Assembly (NCBI RefSeq): GCF_003435815.1
Contig: NZ_QTUV01000002.1
Location: 248,001 to 312,000 of the forward strand
From: Dorea sp. AM10-31
Lineage (GTDB): Bacteria > Bacillota > Clostridia > Lachnospirales > Lachnospiraceae
DNA: 64,000 nt
Direction: 5' to 3'
The position numbers were made by a program, and so were the translations under genes. A model generated the notes under the pieces. That model was not told the DNA's origin, ran no database searches, and saw only the letters and a program-made list of their open reading frames with translations. Of the stretch, positions 52,932 to 62,688 are shown one piece after another (the first letter of the stretch is position 1; each line of letters opens with the position of its first letter).

Positions 52932-54329
52932 CTATTCACTTACACCATCTTCATATGCTGACAGATAATCCTGACAGATCTTTATTACCTGTGCCATCGC
53001 ATCGTGTCCCGGCGCACCGATCGTCAGACGCTTATTTACACAAGTCTTTAAGCTGATAGCTTCATAAATATCTTCTTCAAATACCGGGCATATCTCCTTG
53101 TACTCATCTAACGGAAGATCATCCAGTGCGATCTTTTTCTCGATACACAGAAGTACCAGTCTTCCGACAATACCGTGTGCATCTCTGAACGGAACTCCGT
53201 GATTTACCAGATAATCTGCCGCATCCGTCGCATTGGTAAATCCATGTCTTGCACTCTCTGCCATGCGCTCTTTATTAAACTGCATGGTCTTTAACATTCC
53301 TGTAAATAAAGCAAGACAGCCCTTTGTTGTATCGATTGCATCAAATACCCATTCCTTGTCTTCCTGCATGTCCTTATTATATGCAAGCGGGATTCCCTTC
53401 ATCGTTGTAAGGAACGAATTAAGTGCTCCATACACTCTTCCGGTCTTACCTCTTACAAGTTCTGCAATATCCGGATTCTTTTTCTGTGGCATAATACTGC
53501 TTCCGGTGCTGTATGCATCATCAATCTCCACAAACTTATATTCATTGGTATTCCAGATGATCACTTCCTCTGAAAATCTGGATAAATGCATCATGATCGT
53601 AGACAATGCAGATAACAGTTCGATCAGATAATCTCTGTCGGAAACACCGTCCATACTATTAAGTGTCGGTCCGTCAAAGCCAAGCAATTCTGCTGTATAC
53701 TCACGATCCAGCGGGTATGTAGTACCTGCAAGTGCTCCTGAACCAAGCGGGCAGGTATTCATTCTCTTCGCAATATCGATAAGTCGCTCATGATCTCTCT
53801 TAAACATCTCAAAATATGCGCCCATATGATGTGCCAGTGTGATCGGCTGTGCTTTCTGTAAATGCGTAAAGCCCGGCATATAAGTGTCAAGGTGTGCTTC
53901 CATCATCTCAAGAAGTACTTCCATCATCTCTTTCACCAGATGATTAAGCTCTTTGATCTCATCTCTCGTGTAAAGTTTCATATCTAATGCGACCTGATCA
54001 TTACGGCTGCGTCCGGTATGCATCTTCTTTCCTGCATCACCGATCCGGTCGATCAGTACCGCCTCTACGAAGCTGTGAATATCTTCATACTCAGAGGTGA
54101 TCTCAAGCCTTCCTTCTTCTACATCTTTTAAAATTCCATTCAGTCCATCAAGGATCTGGTCTCTCTCTTCTTCGGTCAGGATTCCCTGTTTTGCCAGCAT
54201 TCTGACATGTGCCATGCTGCCCTTCATATCCTGCGCATAGAATCTCTTATCAAAAGAAATCGATGCGTTAAAGTTATATACAAGCTGGTCTGTTTCTTTG
54301 GTGAAACGCCCGCCCCATAATTGTGCCAT
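52932..54329 (-). CDS. argH: Argininosuccinate lyase
   Basis: 465 aa. It splits argininosuccinate into arginine and fumarate. [20 protein letters not shown] at the start, [17 protein letters not shown], the catalytic Ser loop in [20 protein letters not shown], and [22 protein letters not shown] [17 protein letters not shown] are all present. ATG at 54329 follows AAGGAAG; fifteen codons upstream are open but overlap queH. The other arginine genes are not in the window. Confidence 0.97.
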   Translation of the reverse strand: MAQLWGGRFTKETDQLVYNFNASISFDKRFYAQDMKGSMAHVRMLAKQGILTEEERDQILDGLNGILKDVEEGRLEITSEYEDIHSFVEAVLIDRIGDAGKKMHTGRSRNDQVALDMKLYTRDEIKELNHLVKEMMEVLLEMMEAHLDTYMPGFTHLQKAQPITLAHHMGAYFEMFKRDHERLIDIAKRMNTCPLGSGALAGTTYPLDREYTAELLGFDGPTLNSMDGVSDRDYLIELLSALSTIMMHLSRFSEEVIIWNTNEYKFVEIDDAYSTGSSIMPQKKNPDIAELVRGKTGRVYGALNSFLTTMKGIPLAYNKDMQEDKEWVFDAIDTTKGCLALFTGMLKTMQFNKERMAESARHGFTNATDAADYLVNHGVPFRDAHGIVGRLVLLCIEKKIALDDLPLDEYKEICPVFEEDIYEAISLKTCVNKRLTIGAPGHDAMAQVIKICQDYLSAYEDGVSE

Positions 54330-54370
54330 CAGCTCTACTTCCTTTCGCAAAAATATTGTAAATAATTTTA

Positions 54371-54985
54371 TCACATTTTGTCACGGTTTTCCATGGAAAA
54401 TTCACATCCACAATAATCTTGTCGATATAGTCCATATATTTTCGATAATTCGATGGAACGTTTGTATCCATTTTTCTTCTTAAAATCAGATAACAGATAT
54501 TCCACCTCGTATTCTTCACCCAACCGCTGTCCAATCTCATTTAAACGCTCTGCTTTCTTAAGCGGGCTGATACTGAGTGTCGTTGTAAAATAATCAAACC
54601 CGGCATTTTTAGCGATCTTTGCCGCTTCCCTTAAGCGCAGCTCATAGCACTTCATGCAACGTGCGCCTCCTTCTTTTACATGCTCCAGACCACTTGCCAT
54701 CTCATAAAAGCGTTCCTTATCATACGGACCTGCCATAAAGGATATCGGATGCTTCGCAGGCAGCTCATCAATAAGCTTCTGCTGCTCCCAGATTCTTTTT
54801 GTATATTCGCTCTCCGGATAAATATTCGGATTATAATAAAAAACCGTGATCTCAAAATACTGGCTCAGATATTCCAGCACATAGCTGCTGCATGGTGCAC
54901 AACAGCTGTGCAGAAGAAGTTTTGGAACTCTCTCCTCCTTCGTCAGTTTTTCAAGTGTCTTGTCCAGTTCTTTCTGATAATTCAT
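54371..54985 (-). CDS. queH: Epoxyqueuosine reductase QueH
   Basis: 204 aa. The last step of tRNA queuosine synthesis, performed by QueH (DUF208) in organisms without Que[19 protein letters not shown] gives the paired cysteines near the N-terminus, and [13 protein letters not shown] and QDYCGCEFS supply the further cysteines of the Fe-S and metal sites. First gene before argH and asd, with a strong promoter at 55023-55051. Confidence 0.93.
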   Translation of the reverse strand: MNYQKELDKTLEKLTKEERVPKLLLHSCCAPCSSYVLEYLSQYFEITVFYYNPNIYPESEYTKRIWEQQKLIDELPAKHPISFMAGPYDKERFYEMASGLEHVKEGGARCMKCYELRLREAAKIAKNAGFDYFTTTLSISPLKKAERLNEIGQRLGEEYEVEYLLSDFKKKNGYKRSIELSKIYGLYRQDYCGCEFSMENRDKM

Positions 54986-55022
54986 AAGTTACCTTCTCTC
55001 TGTTGTTTTAACATACTACAAA

Positions 55023-55051
55023 ATTATAGCTTTTCTGAAATCCTATGACAA
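55023..55051 (-). promoter_or_regulatory. Promoter of queH-argH-asd
   Basis: Minus-strand -35 TTGTCA (55051-55046), 17-nt spacer, -10 TATAAT (55028-55023). Confidence 0.8.
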
Positions 55052-55121
55052 GTAAATACTTGCACTTATTTCTTATATTTACATAAACTAATATTAAATT
55101 CCTGTGCGGAGTCTGTAAAAT

Positions 55122-55889
55122 ATGGAACAAGTGCTTGAACTTCGACACATTTATTATTCCTATCACACGCCGGAAGGAGAGACACCGGCGCTTGCCGATA
55201 TTTCTTTTTCTCTTTCCAAAGGAGAATTTATCGCCATCGTCGGACCGTCTGGCTGCGGCAAATCTACCCTGTTATCCGTGATCTGCGGTCTTCTGTCTCC
55301 GGAAAAGGGGCTGATCCGTATCAATGGCAAATACATGCGGGAAAGTACGACAAATATCGGATATATGTTACAGCATGATGAGCTGTTCGAGTGGCGGACA
55401 ATTTTCAATAATGTCATCCTCGGACTGGAAGTACAGCATATGCTGACTGCAAAGACAAAAGAGAAAGCCGGAGAACTTCTGGATCTTTACGGTCTTGGAA
55501 ATTTCAAAAATTCCCGACCTTCTGAGCTGTCCGGCGGCATGCGGCAACGTGCCGCTCTTATCCGCACACTCGTACTGGATCCGGATCTTCTGCTTCTGGA
55601 TGAACCATTCTCCGCGCTGGATTACCAGACCAGACTCCAGGTCGGGGATGATATCGGACAGATCATACGGAAAGAAGGCAATTCTGCCATTCTGGTCACC
55701 CATGATCTCTCAGAAGCAATTTCCCTTGCTGACCGGGTGATCGTCTTATCCGGAAGACCGTCAACGATACAGCAGACGATTCCACTTATCTTTGACCTTG
55801 ATCGGGATACACCGCTTGCAAGACGCAATGCTCCCGAATTTAAAACATATTTTAATCTGATCTGGGAGGAGCTGAATGCAAATGTATGA
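55122..55889 (+). CDS. ABC importer ATP-binding protein (SsuB/TauB-like)
   Basis: 255 aa. Walker A GPSGCGKSTLLSVICGL, Q-loop YMLQHDELFEW, signature LSGGMRQRAALIRTL and Walker B LLLLDEPFSALD are intact; VTHDLSEAISLADRVIVLS is the switch region typical of nitrate/sulfonate/thiamine-precursor importers. Its end overlaps the permease start by 14 nt. No periplasmic-type binding protein is near, so the substrate is unknown. Confidence 0.92.
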   Translation: MEQVLELRHIYYSYHTPEGETPALADISFSLSKGEFIAIVGPSGCGKSTLLSVICGLLSPEKGLIRINGKYMRESTTNIGYMLQHDELFEWRTIFNNVILGLEVQHMLTAKTKEKAGELLDLYGLGNFKNSRPSELSGGMRQRAALIRTLVLDPDLLLLDEPFSALDYQTRLQVGDDIGQIIRKEGNSAILVTHDLSEAISLADRVIVLSGRPSTIQQTIPLIFDLDRDTPLARRNAPEFKTYFNLIWEELNANV

Positions 55890-56679
55890 AATATCCAGAA
55901 CACATGCAGACTATCTGAGGACAATACGAAGGCATAAACACATTGTACACATTTCCCGAATACTGATTCTTCTAAGTTTTCTTTTTATCTGGGAATTTAC
56001 TGCAAATGTCGGCATCATCGATTCTTTTATTTTCAGCAGTCCGTCAAAGATTGTACAGTGCTTTGCCGGCATGGCTGCTGACCAGAGCATTTTCCTGCAC
56101 ATCGGTGTCACGATTTACGAAACACTTTTAAGCTTCCTGCTCGTCATTGCCATCAGTATCCTGATGGCAGTTCTTCTCTGGTTCAGCCCAAAGCTTTCAG
56201 AAATTGCAGATCCTTATTTGGTCGTGCTGAACAGCCTTCCAAAATCTGCTCTTGCACCGCTTCTGATTGTCTGGCTCGGTGCAAATAAAACGACGATCAT
56301 TGTTGCAGGAATGTCTGTTGCCATCTTCGGGAGTATTTTAAATCTTTATACAAGTTTCCACACCGTAGATGCCGGGAAACTGATGCTGGTCTACACACTT
56401 GGCGGCAGCCGCTTCCATGCGCTGTATAAAGTCGTTCTCCCCTGCTCACTGCCTGCCATCATCAGTAATATGAAAGTCAACATCGGGCTCTGTCTGGTCG
56501 GCGTTATCATCGGCGAATTTCTTGCCGCCAAAGAAGGGCTTGGTTACCTGATCATCTACGCAAGTCAGGTATTTAAAATGGATTGGCTTCTAATGTCTAT
56601 TCTTTTGCTCTGCATCCTTGCCACTATCCTCTATTCGCTCATCAATCTTCTGGAGAGGCGGTGCAGGCGCCGTTATTAG
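55876..56679 (+). CDS. ABC importer permease (SsuC/TauC-like)
   Basis: 267 aa with six hydrophobic segments. The EAA-type loop is in GGSRFHALYKVVLPCSLPAII, followed by GLCLVGVIIGEFLAAKEGLG; both are family signatures for importers of nitrate, sulfonate or pyrimidine-like compounds. ATG at 55876 has GGAGG just upstream, within the ATPase gene. Two-gene unit; a binding protein must come from elsewhere, or may be lost. Confidence 0.9.
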   Translation: MQMYEISRTHADYLRTIRRHKHIVHISRILILLSFLFIWEFTANVGIIDSFIFSSPSKIVQCFAGMAADQSIFLHIGVTIYETLLSFLLVIAISILMAVLLWFSPKLSEIADPYLVVLNSLPKSALAPLLIVWLGANKTTIIVAGMSVAIFGSILNLYTSFHTVDAGKLMLVYTLGGSRFHALYKVVLPCSLPAIISNMKVNIGLCLVGVIIGEFLAAKEGLGYLIIYASQVFKMDWLLMSILLLCILATILYSLINLLERRCRRRY

Positions 56680-56690
56680 AACAACCAAAA

Positions 56691-56719
56691 AGGACCATTC
56701 ACTGCTACGTGACGGTCCT
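56691..56719 (+). terminator. Hairpin after the ABC importer genes
   Basis: AGGACC/GGTCCT with inner TCAC/GTGA. The following bases are not U-rich, so termination is uncertain. Confidence 0.4.
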
Positions 56720-56823
56720 GTCTACATATCTTATTCTACAAACACGCAAATTCATCCTGAATCGCATATTCTGGTTTTTGAAATATATTCTCTAAAAGTC
56801 TTCTGAAAATAAATAATAAAAAA

Positions 56824-56896
56824 AGCTGGAAATCGGACTTGAACCGACGACCCCTTCATTACGAGTGAAGTGCTCTACCGACTGAGCTATTCCAGC
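56824..56896 (-). tRNA. tRNA-Thr (anticodon CGU)
   Basis: 73 nt, minus strand. Acceptor stem GCTGGAA/TTCCAGC, D arm GCTCAGTCGGTAGAGC, anticodon stem CTTCA/TGAAG with loop CTCGTAA, giving CGU, which reads ACG (Thr). The T arm has TTCAAGT. Discriminator T, no encoded CCA. A run of T follows and the promoter lies at 56929-56956. Confidence 0.97.
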
Positions 56897-56928
56897 ATGG
56901 ACTGCATCAACTCGCAGTCACAAATTAT

Positions 56929-56956
56929 ATTATACCTGATTTTTTTACTTTTGCAA
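56929..56956 (-). promoter_or_regulatory. Promoter of tRNA-Thr
   Basis: Minus-strand -35 TTGCAA (56956-56951), 16-nt spacer, -10 TATAAT (56934-56929). Confidence 0.7.
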
Positions 56957-57051
56957 GAACTTTTTTACGAAACCGATTTCAAACTGATTTTCAAATCGGC
57001 TTTTCCATTTTCAAACCAGTCTAATTTTTAAATCTGTTCCAGACTTCGTCC

Positions 57052-57939
57052 TTATGCGTTTTTGTTCATATGAACGGTCAGCTGGCGATACGGAATCTCA
57101 ATCTGGTTCTCATCCATCTTCTCTTTGATGTTCTCCAGTATACGCCATTTTGCCTGCCAGAAGTCCGCACTCTTCGTCCAGGCACGGGCACCCAGAACAA
57201 CAGAACTTTCACCCAGTTCATCTACAAATACGACAATCTCATCTTCTCGGAGCACTGCCGGATCATTATTTAACACATCCATGATCATTGCTTTCGCCTT
57301 TTTAAGATCCGCATCATAGGAAATATCTACCTTGAGATCCAGACGTCTCTCATCCTTCGCTGTCGCATTGGTCAGACTGTTATTCGTCAGTATCCCGTTC
57401 GGTATGACAATTGTCTTGTTATCAATCGTTGTCAGTTTCGTGTAAAAAATCTGTATCTCTTTTACAGTTCCTTCATTTTTGTTCGTATCTTCAATAATGT
57501 AATCCCCGACTTCAAATGGCTTCAGGAGAAGGATCAATACACCACCCGCAAAGTTGGAAAGACTTCCTTGCATGGCAAGGCCGATTGCCACACCACCGGA
57601 TGCGATCAATGCCGCTACAGAAGAAGCATCGATTCCAAATTTCGTTCCGATCATAAACAACAGAAGAAAATATAATGAAAACTTTAAAAGTGAATCAACG
57701 AATTGTTCTACACCTTTGTCAGCACTTGAGCGCTGCATGGATTTGCGTACGAGTTTGCGAATCCAGCGGATTACAATTCTTCCAATAAAGAAAAACACAA
57801 GTGCAAATACTACTTTTATTCCAAAAGAGATAAAATCGGGAATATGATTTTGCAGATATGTCGTAAACTGACTGACTTCTTTAACCGTATCCTGTGTCGT
57901 CTTTGTTGCGGCTTCTACCGTTTTTGTTGTGTCATCCAT
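57052..57939 (-). CDS. Small-conductance mechanosensitive channel MscS family
   Basis: 295 aa. An N-terminal Thr/Lys-rich segment, then three membrane helices. The pore helix is in GVAIGLAMQGSLSNFAGGVLILLLKPFEVGDYI (Gly/Ala pattern), followed by the beta domain (VKEIQIFYTKLTTIDNKTIVIPNG) and mixed C-terminal domain ending YRQLTVHMNKNA. It opens on osmotic down-shock. Standard MscS length. Single-gene unit between the tRNA and pgeF. Confidence 0.94.
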   Translation of the reverse strand: MDDTTKTVEAATKTTQDTVKEVSQFTTYLQNHIPDFISFGIKVVFALVFFFIGRIVIRWIRKLVRKSMQRSSADKGVEQFVDSLLKFSLYFLLLFMIGTKFGIDASSVAALIASGGVAIGLAMQGSLSNFAGGVLILLLKPFEVGDYIIEDTNKNEGTVKEIQIFYTKLTTIDNKTIVIPNGILTNNSLTNATAKDERRLDLKVDISYDADLKKAKAMIMDVLNNDPAVLREDEIVVFVDELGESSVVLGARAWTKSADFWQAKWRILENIKEKMDENQIEIPYRQLTVHMNKNA

Positions 57940-57997
57940 AGATTTTATTATCCTCCTGCATATTATTATATATGCTTTTTCTTACATACGCTTTCTC

Positions 57998-58834
57998 TTA
58001 CACTTCTTGTAATGCCAGGAACGCACTTAAATTGCCTCTCGCATTGCCTGTTGTTCTATGTGAAAACAGCAGATCCGGGTTACAGTGTGTGCAGAGATTT
58101 GTCACCGCTATATGTTCTTTTAAAATACCGGCTTCTTCAAAGACTGCCTCATTGGCACGCCACAGATTTAACTGGTATTTTGCATTTTCTTTTTTATAAA
58201 ATAATTCTTCCCAGAGTGACGCATCAAAAGCTTCTTTAAATTTTTCAATTACATCTTCGCTCACTTCATAGCAGTCCTGGCAGATCGAAGGTCCGATCGC
58301 AGCGAGAATATCTTTCGGGTCACTGCCGAATTCTTTCACAAGCTTCTCTACTGTTACTTTTCCCATCTTGCCGACTGTACCACGCCATCCGGAATGGCTG
58401 AGTCCAATCGCTTTCTTCACCGGATCTACAAAGAAAAGCGGTACACAGTCTGCGTAAAATGTTACAAGGCAGATCCCCGGCACATTTGTAACCAGTCCGT
58501 CTGTCTCCATAAAATGTCTGCCTTTATCCTCCGGCATGACACGTGCAACATTCGTCGTATGTGTCTGGTGTGTGTAGGTAAAGTCTTCCTTATGTACACC
58601 GATTGCACCTGCGATACGTTCCTTGTTGATTTCCACATCCTCCGGATCATCGCCTCTTGTGATACTGATATTCATAGATGTCCAGCATCCTTTGCTGACA
58701 CCACCCAGTCTTGTAGAAAATCCATGATTTACAATCCCAGTATTTTCGAACAGCGGGTACGAAAGAAACGGCACATCATTTACTATCTTTTCATTAAAAA
58801 TATGTTCGTCATTTTTATATTTGAATCCCAGCAT
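57998..58834 (-). CDS. pgeF: Peptidoglycan editing factor PgeF (YfiH/laccase-domain)
   Basis: 278 aa. Purine-nucleoside/cell-wall editing family with its Cys/His zinc site: THQTHTTNVARV, FYADCVPLFFVDPV and AIGLSHSGWRGTVGKM. YVAERGLPICQDC-like IGPSICQDCYEVSEDV and LCTHCNPDLLFSHRTTG also match. ATG at 58834 follows GGAGGAG; the earlier open stretch overlaps yraN. It lies 10 nt after yraN in the rimM-to-pgeF run. Confidence 0.93.
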   Translation of the reverse strand: MLGFKYKNDEHIFNEKIVNDVPFLSYPLFENTGIVNHGFSTRLGGVSKGCWTSMNISITRGDDPEDVEINKERIAGAIGVHKEDFTYTHQTHTTNVARVMPEDKGRHFMETDGLVTNVPGICLVTFYADCVPLFFVDPVKKAIGLSHSGWRGTVGKMGKVTVEKLVKEFGSDPKDILAAIGPSICQDCYEVSEDVIEKFKEAFDASLWEELFYKKENAKYQLNLWRANEAVFEEAGILKEHIAVTNLCTHCNPDLLFSHRTTGNARGNLSAFLALQEV

Positions 58835-58844
58835 ATCGCTCCTC

Positions 58845-59198
58845 CTAATACGCCTCAAATGCATTTTTTACAAGACAGATCTCGTCATTCATAATTCCAA
58901 TCACATCAAACCGACATGGTACTTCAGATAATCCGTGGTTTATAAGATAAATTCCTGCACATCGTGCGATCGTCCTCTGCTTCTTCACATCAACAGCCTC
59001 CAGCGGATGTCCGCCGGATGAACCATTCCGGTACTTTACTTCACAGAAGACAAGATATTCACCGTCTCTTGCGATAATATCAATCTCGCCTGCACGGCAT
59101 CTGTAATTGTATTCCAGTATCTCATATCCGTGCTTCTTAAGATATGCACCGGCTTCTTTCTCAAATTTGCTTCCGATTGCTCTGTTATTCTCTCTCAT
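58845..59198 (-). CDS. yraN: YraN-family (UPF0102) nuclease-fold protein
   Basis: 117 aa, usual length. GSKFEKEAGAYLKKHGYEIL is followed by the endonuclease-like core GEIDIIARDGEYLVFCEVKYR (Asp/Glu/Lys triad). A role in DNA uptake or repair is only suggested for this family. It stands 26 nt after rnhB, a common arrangement. Confidence 0.93.
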   Translation of the reverse strand: MRENNRAIGSKFEKEAGAYLKKHGYEILEYNYRCRAGEIDIIARDGEYLVFCEVKYRNGSSGGHPLEAVDVKKQRTIARCAGIYLINHGLSEVPCRFDVIGIMNDEICLVKNAFEAY

Positions 59199-59224
59199 AA
59201 ACAGATCTTGTCCTCATCTTTGTC

Positions 59225-59896
59225 CTATACAAAATGTGTAATAAATGTTTTCCTGTGTATCGGTGTCGCTCCAAGTTCTTTTAAGCCTGCAATATGCGCT
59301 TTTGTTCCATAGCCTTTATTTTTTGCAAAATCATACCCCGGCAGAATCTGGTCGTACTCGATCATCAGATGATCCCTTGTGACTTTTGCTACGATACTTG
59401 CCGCTGCAATGGAAATACTCTTCGCATCTCCCTTGATGATCGGCACCTGTGGAATATCCACTTCCGGAATCGTCACCGCATCATTGAGCAACAGATCCGG
59501 CTCTTTTCCGAGTTTTCCTGTCAGATCCTCAATTGCCATCCGCATTGCTTCATAAGTTGCCTGCAAAATATTAATCTCATCGATCCTTGCCGGACCAACC
59601 GCGCCGATCCCGACCGCAACAGCTTTTTCCATAATTTCATCATAGAGTAATTCTCTTTTTTTCTCAGATAATTTCTTAGAATCATTGAGATATAATATCG
59701 TAACGTCTTTTGGCAGCACAACTGCACACGCCACTACCGGACCCGCAAGCGGTCCGCGTCCGACTTCATCAATCCCGCAGATATGCGTATACTGCGCATA
59801 TTCTTTCTCGTACGCGGACATGACTTCCAGTCTCTCCAGCTCTTTTCTAAGCTTCTCTTCTTTCTTGCGCAGTCTCTCTTCTTCTCTTTTATTCAT
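59225..59896 (-). CDS. rnhB: Ribonuclease HII
   Basis: 223 aa. It removes single ribonucleotides and RNA from RNA-DNA hybrids. [20 protein letters not shown] gives the first Asp-Glu pair, [20 protein letters not shown] and the later [20 protein letters not shown] the rest of the active site. The start overlaps lepB (59889-60455) by 8 nt (ATGAATAA). An N-terminal Arg/Lys/Glu-rich helix of about 35 residues precedes the core. Confidence 0.96.
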   Translation of the reverse strand: MNKREEERLRKKEEKLRKELERLEVMSAYEKEYAQYTHICGIDEVGRGPLAGPVVACAVVLPKDVTILYLNDSKKLSEKKRELLYDEIMEKAVAVGIGAVGPARIDEINILQATYEAMRMAIEDLTGKLGKEPDLLLNDAVTIPEVDIPQVPIIKGDAKSISIAAASIVAKVTRDHLMIEYDQILPGYDFAKNKGYGTKAHIAGLKELGATPIHRKTFITHFV

Positions 59897-60455
59897 GTTT
59901 GATCACTCCGAACTTATTCAGCGGATAAATTCTGATAAATGCTCTTCCAAGCAGATCACTCCGCTTCAATACTCCAACATACGGATCACGGCTGTCCTGG
60001 CTATGATTCCGGTTATCTCCCAGCACAAAATACTCATCGGAGCCAAGCTTAATTGGTTCTTCGGCAATTCCCGGTTCATCCATCACTTCTCTTCCGTAAA
60101 TGTCACTGGTTAATTTCTTTCCATTAATATAAGTATAGCCATCCTTTACCTGGACAATCTCACCCGGCAGTCCGATAATTCGTTTGATATAGAATGTATT
60201 TTCTTCATATTTGTATGGAAATACGATAATATCATAGCGCGACGGGTCATGGAAACGATAAGATATCTTATCTACGATCAGATTGTCTCCATCCTGCAGT
60301 GTCGTCTCCATCGACTGTCCGCTGACTCTTGTTCTCTGTCCTACAAATGTTACGATCATCCAAGTCAGTCCGATGATCACTAATATGTATAAAATATACC
60401 CAAGAATCGTTCTTAACATGCTCTTTGAACGCTCCTTTTCTTTTCCTTTTGCCAT
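59889..60455 (-). CDS. Signal peptidase I (first in the run from the left)
   Basis: 188 aa. One N-terminal membrane helix (about 14-35), catalytic Ser in [14 protein letters not shown], catalytic Lys in [12 protein letters not shown], and box [13 protein letters not shown]. Removes signal peptides at the outer face of the membrane. It is very close to the next copy (60549-61109), so the two are tandem duplicates. It begins with a Lys/Arg/Glu-rich segment. It overlaps rnhB by 8 nt. Confidence 0.95.
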   Translation of the reverse strand: MAKGKEKERSKSMLRTILGYILYILVIIGLTWMIVTFVGQRTRVSGQSMETTLQDGDNLIVDKISYRFHDPSRYDIIVFPYKYEENTFYIKRIIGLPGEIVQVKDGYTYINGKKLTSDIYGREVMDEPGIAEEPIKLGSDEYFVLGDNRNHSQDSRDPYVGVLKRSDLLGRAFIRIYPLNKFGVIKHE

Positions 60456-60548
60456 TCTTTAAACCCCTTTCCGGATGCTCTCTTTCTAAAAAACTTCCAT
60501 CCGTTATCTGTCCGCGAAACCTTCTGTCGGCAGTTTTCAGCAGATATG

Positions 60549-61109
60549 CTACTTGTGCCGGAGCAGTCCGAACTTGTTAAACGGATAGATCCGAAGCCAC
60601 GCTTTTCCCATCAGATCCCTTTTCTTCAGCACGCCGACATCCGGATCACGGCTGTCCGTACTGTCATTGCGGTTATCTCCCAGCACGAAATACTCGTCTT
60701 TTCCAAGTTTTACCGGTTCTTCGGCAATTCCCGGTTCATCCATCACTTCTTTGCCGTATATATCACTGGTCAGTTTCTTTCCATTAATATATGTGTAACC
60801 ATCCTTTACCTGCACTGTCTCGCCCGGCAGTCCGATGATACGTTTGATATAAAATGTATTTTCTTCAAACTTGATCGGAAATACAATAATATCATACCTC
60901 TCCGGATCATGGAAACGGTACGATAACTTATCTACGATCAGGTTATCTCCATTATGGAGTGTATTCTGCATGGAAGGTCCGCTGACTTTTGTACGCTGTC
61001 CTACAAATGTTACGATGAGATATGCAAGCCCGATAATCACTAACAGATATAAAAGCCATCCAATTAATGAACGTCCTGTGCTTTTCTTCTCTTCTTTATT
61101 ATCTAACAT
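60549..61109 (-). CDS. Signal peptidase I (second copy)
   Basis: 186 aa. Membrane helix about 16-37; catalytic Ser in VSGPSMQNTLHNGD, Lys in [12 protein letters not shown], and GDNRNDSTDSRDPDVG. It overlaps the end of rbgA by 7 nt. Over most of its length it is nearly identical to the copy at 59889-60455; the Ser loop and the N-terminus differ most, so specificity may differ. Confidence 0.95.
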   Translation of the reverse strand: MLDNKEEKKSTGRSLIGWLLYLLVIIGLAYLIVTFVGQRTKVSGPSMQNTLHNGDNLIVDKLSYRFHDPERYDIIVFPIKFEENTFYIKRIIGLPGETVQVKDGYTYINGKKLTSDIYGKEVMDEPGIAEEPVKLGKDEYFVLGDNRNDSTDSRDPDVGVLKKRDLMGKAWLRIYPFNKFGLLRHK

Positions 61110-61954
61110 ACGCCCTCCGGATATTCCAGTGTCAGTCTGCCAAGACGTCCGTTACGGAAATCATCTAACAACAGCATGGCTGCCTTCTCTGTATTTAATT
61201 CATTTCCTTTGACAACACAGTTACGGTTCTTCGCAATCTGATGCAGTACTACATAAGGATCTTCATCCGGTTCTACGGCATATTTTTCCGGTAAAACATC
61301 CGGATAATATGTTCCGAGGAATTTAATAAGCTCTGCCGCCAGTTCTTCTGTGTTTAAAATCTCATCCTTCATAGAGCCGATAAATGCAAGCCGGAGTCCG
61401 ACTGCCTGGTCTTCGAATTTTGGCCAGAGGATTCCCGGAGTATCCAGAAGCTCCACCTGCTTGTTCAGGCGGATCCACTGCTTGCCTTTTGTGACACCCG
61501 GTTTATTTCCTGTCTTTGCACAGGCTTTTCCTGCCAGTGCATTGATAAATGTAGATTTACCGACATTCGGGATGCCGACAACCATCGCACGTACCGGACG
61601 GTTTAAGATTCCTCGCTTTCTGTCGCGTTCGATCTTTTCTTTGCAGGCTTCACGGATCACACCCTGGATGGACTTGATTCCGCCGCCTTTTTTGGAATTA
61701 ACCTTCACAACAGAGTATCCTTTGGCTTTAAAATATTCTGCCCACGCATCATTCCATTTATCTTCTGCAAGATCAGCTTTATTCAGTAAAACCAGTCTTG
61801 CTTTGTTCTTTCCTAGTTCATCGATATCCGGATTCCGGCTGGAAATCGGGATTCTGGCATCTACCAGCTCAATCACAAGGTCAATTAATTTAATATTTTC
61901 CTGCATCATACGCTTTGCTTTCGTCATATGACCAGGGTACCACTGAAAATGCAT
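61103..61954 (-). CDS. rbgA: Ribosome biogenesis GTPase RbgA/YlqF
   Basis: 283 aa. A circularly permuted GTPase required for late 50S assembly. QWYPGHMTKAKRMMQENI starts the protein; motif order is G4 (LLNKADLAED), G1 (GIPNVGKSTFINAL), G3 (DTPGILWPK), as expected after permutation, followed by the ANTAR-like C-terminal domain. It lies in the standard place near rplS and rnhB. 6 nt separate it from the third lepB. Confidence 0.96.
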   Translation of the reverse strand: MHFQWYPGHMTKAKRMMQENIKLIDLVIELVDARIPISSRNPDIDELGKNKARLVLLNKADLAEDKWNDAWAEYFKAKGYSVVKVNSKKGGGIKSIQGVIREACKEKIERDRKRGILNRPVRAMVVGIPNVGKSTFINALAGKACAKTGNKPGVTKGKQWIRLNKQVELLDTPGILWPKFEDQAVGLRLAFIGSMKDEILNTEELAAELIKFLGTYYPDVLPEKYAVEPDEDPYVVLHQIAKNRNCVVKGNELNTEKAAMLLLDDFRNGRLGRLTLEYPEGVC

Positions 61955-61960
61955 ATATCT

Positions 61961-62623
61961 TTACCTCACAAATCCAAAATGTTTTCTCGGTAACGCAACA
62001 AACCACGCTTTTCCGTAAATATAACTGCGCTTCACATTACCGATATCTGCATCACGGCTGTCATCGCTGTTCTCTCTGTCATCTCCGAGGACAAAATATT
62101 CATCGGAAGCAAGTTTCATCTGCTCACCTACGATACCGACATCACTGATCTTCGATGTCTTGTAATCTTCTTCCAGTTTCTTTCCATCTATATAAACATT
62201 ATTCTCGATAATCTGGATCGTCTCACCCGGCAATCCGACAATACGCTTCGTATAATAATGATCGTTCTCATTTCCTTTTGGTTTAAAGACAATAATATCT
62301 CCCCGCTTCGGTGTCGTAGCATTATACACAATCCGATTTACCAGTACAACATCTCCGTTCTTCAGAATCGGATTCATGGAATCGCCAACTACACTGACAC
62401 GCTGTCCAAAATACCATACCGATACAAATGCCAGCAAACAGACTACTGCAATCTGAAAGATCCATTTGAAAACGCCTGCAACGATGTAACGGTCCGGTTT
62501 GAAAGAAAACTTCTTCTGTCCGAATTGTTTTCTCCTGTACCTTCTGCTTCGATATTTTTTGCTTTTAAAATCTTTTCTCCGCAAATGTCTTCCTTTAAAA
62601 AGCGCCCTTCTCTTTCTTTTCAT
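61961..62623 (-). CDS. Signal peptidase I with a long basic N-terminus
   Basis: 220 aa. The first ~45 residues are strongly basic (KRKRRALFKGRHLRRKDFKS), then one membrane helix (about 50-70). Catalytic Ser is in VVGDSMNPILKNGD, Lys in YYTKRIVGLPGE, box E in GDDRENSDDSRD. It is clearly more distant from the two lepB copies to the left. A third signal peptidase in one cluster suggests division of labour. Stem-loop 62642-62677 separates it from rplS. Confidence 0.93.
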   Translation of the reverse strand: MKRKRRALFKGRHLRRKDFKSKKYRSRRYRRKQFGQKKFSFKPDRYIVAGVFKWIFQIAVVCLLAFVSVWYFGQRVSVVGDSMNPILKNGDVVLVNRIVYNATTPKRGDIIVFKPKGNENDHYYTKRIVGLPGETIQIIENNVYIDGKKLEEDYKTSKISDVGIVGEQMKLASDEYFVLGDDRENSDDSRDADIGNVKRSYIYGKAWFVALPRKHFGFVR

Positions 62624-62641
62624 AAGATCCCCTTATATCAG

Positions 62642-62677
62642 AAAAAGGACAACTACAAATATGTACTTGTCCTTTTT
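62642..62677 (-). terminator. Terminator of rplS
   Basis: AAAAAGGACAA pairs with TTGTCCTTTTT around a 14-nt loop just after the rplS stop codon. Both strands end in runs of T. Confidence 0.85.
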
Positions 62678-62688
62678 AAACCTGTTTC

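Noticed and set aside
55060..55121. A riboswitch before the ABC importer genes
   Set aside because: The leader is short and no THI-box or other known core is seen.
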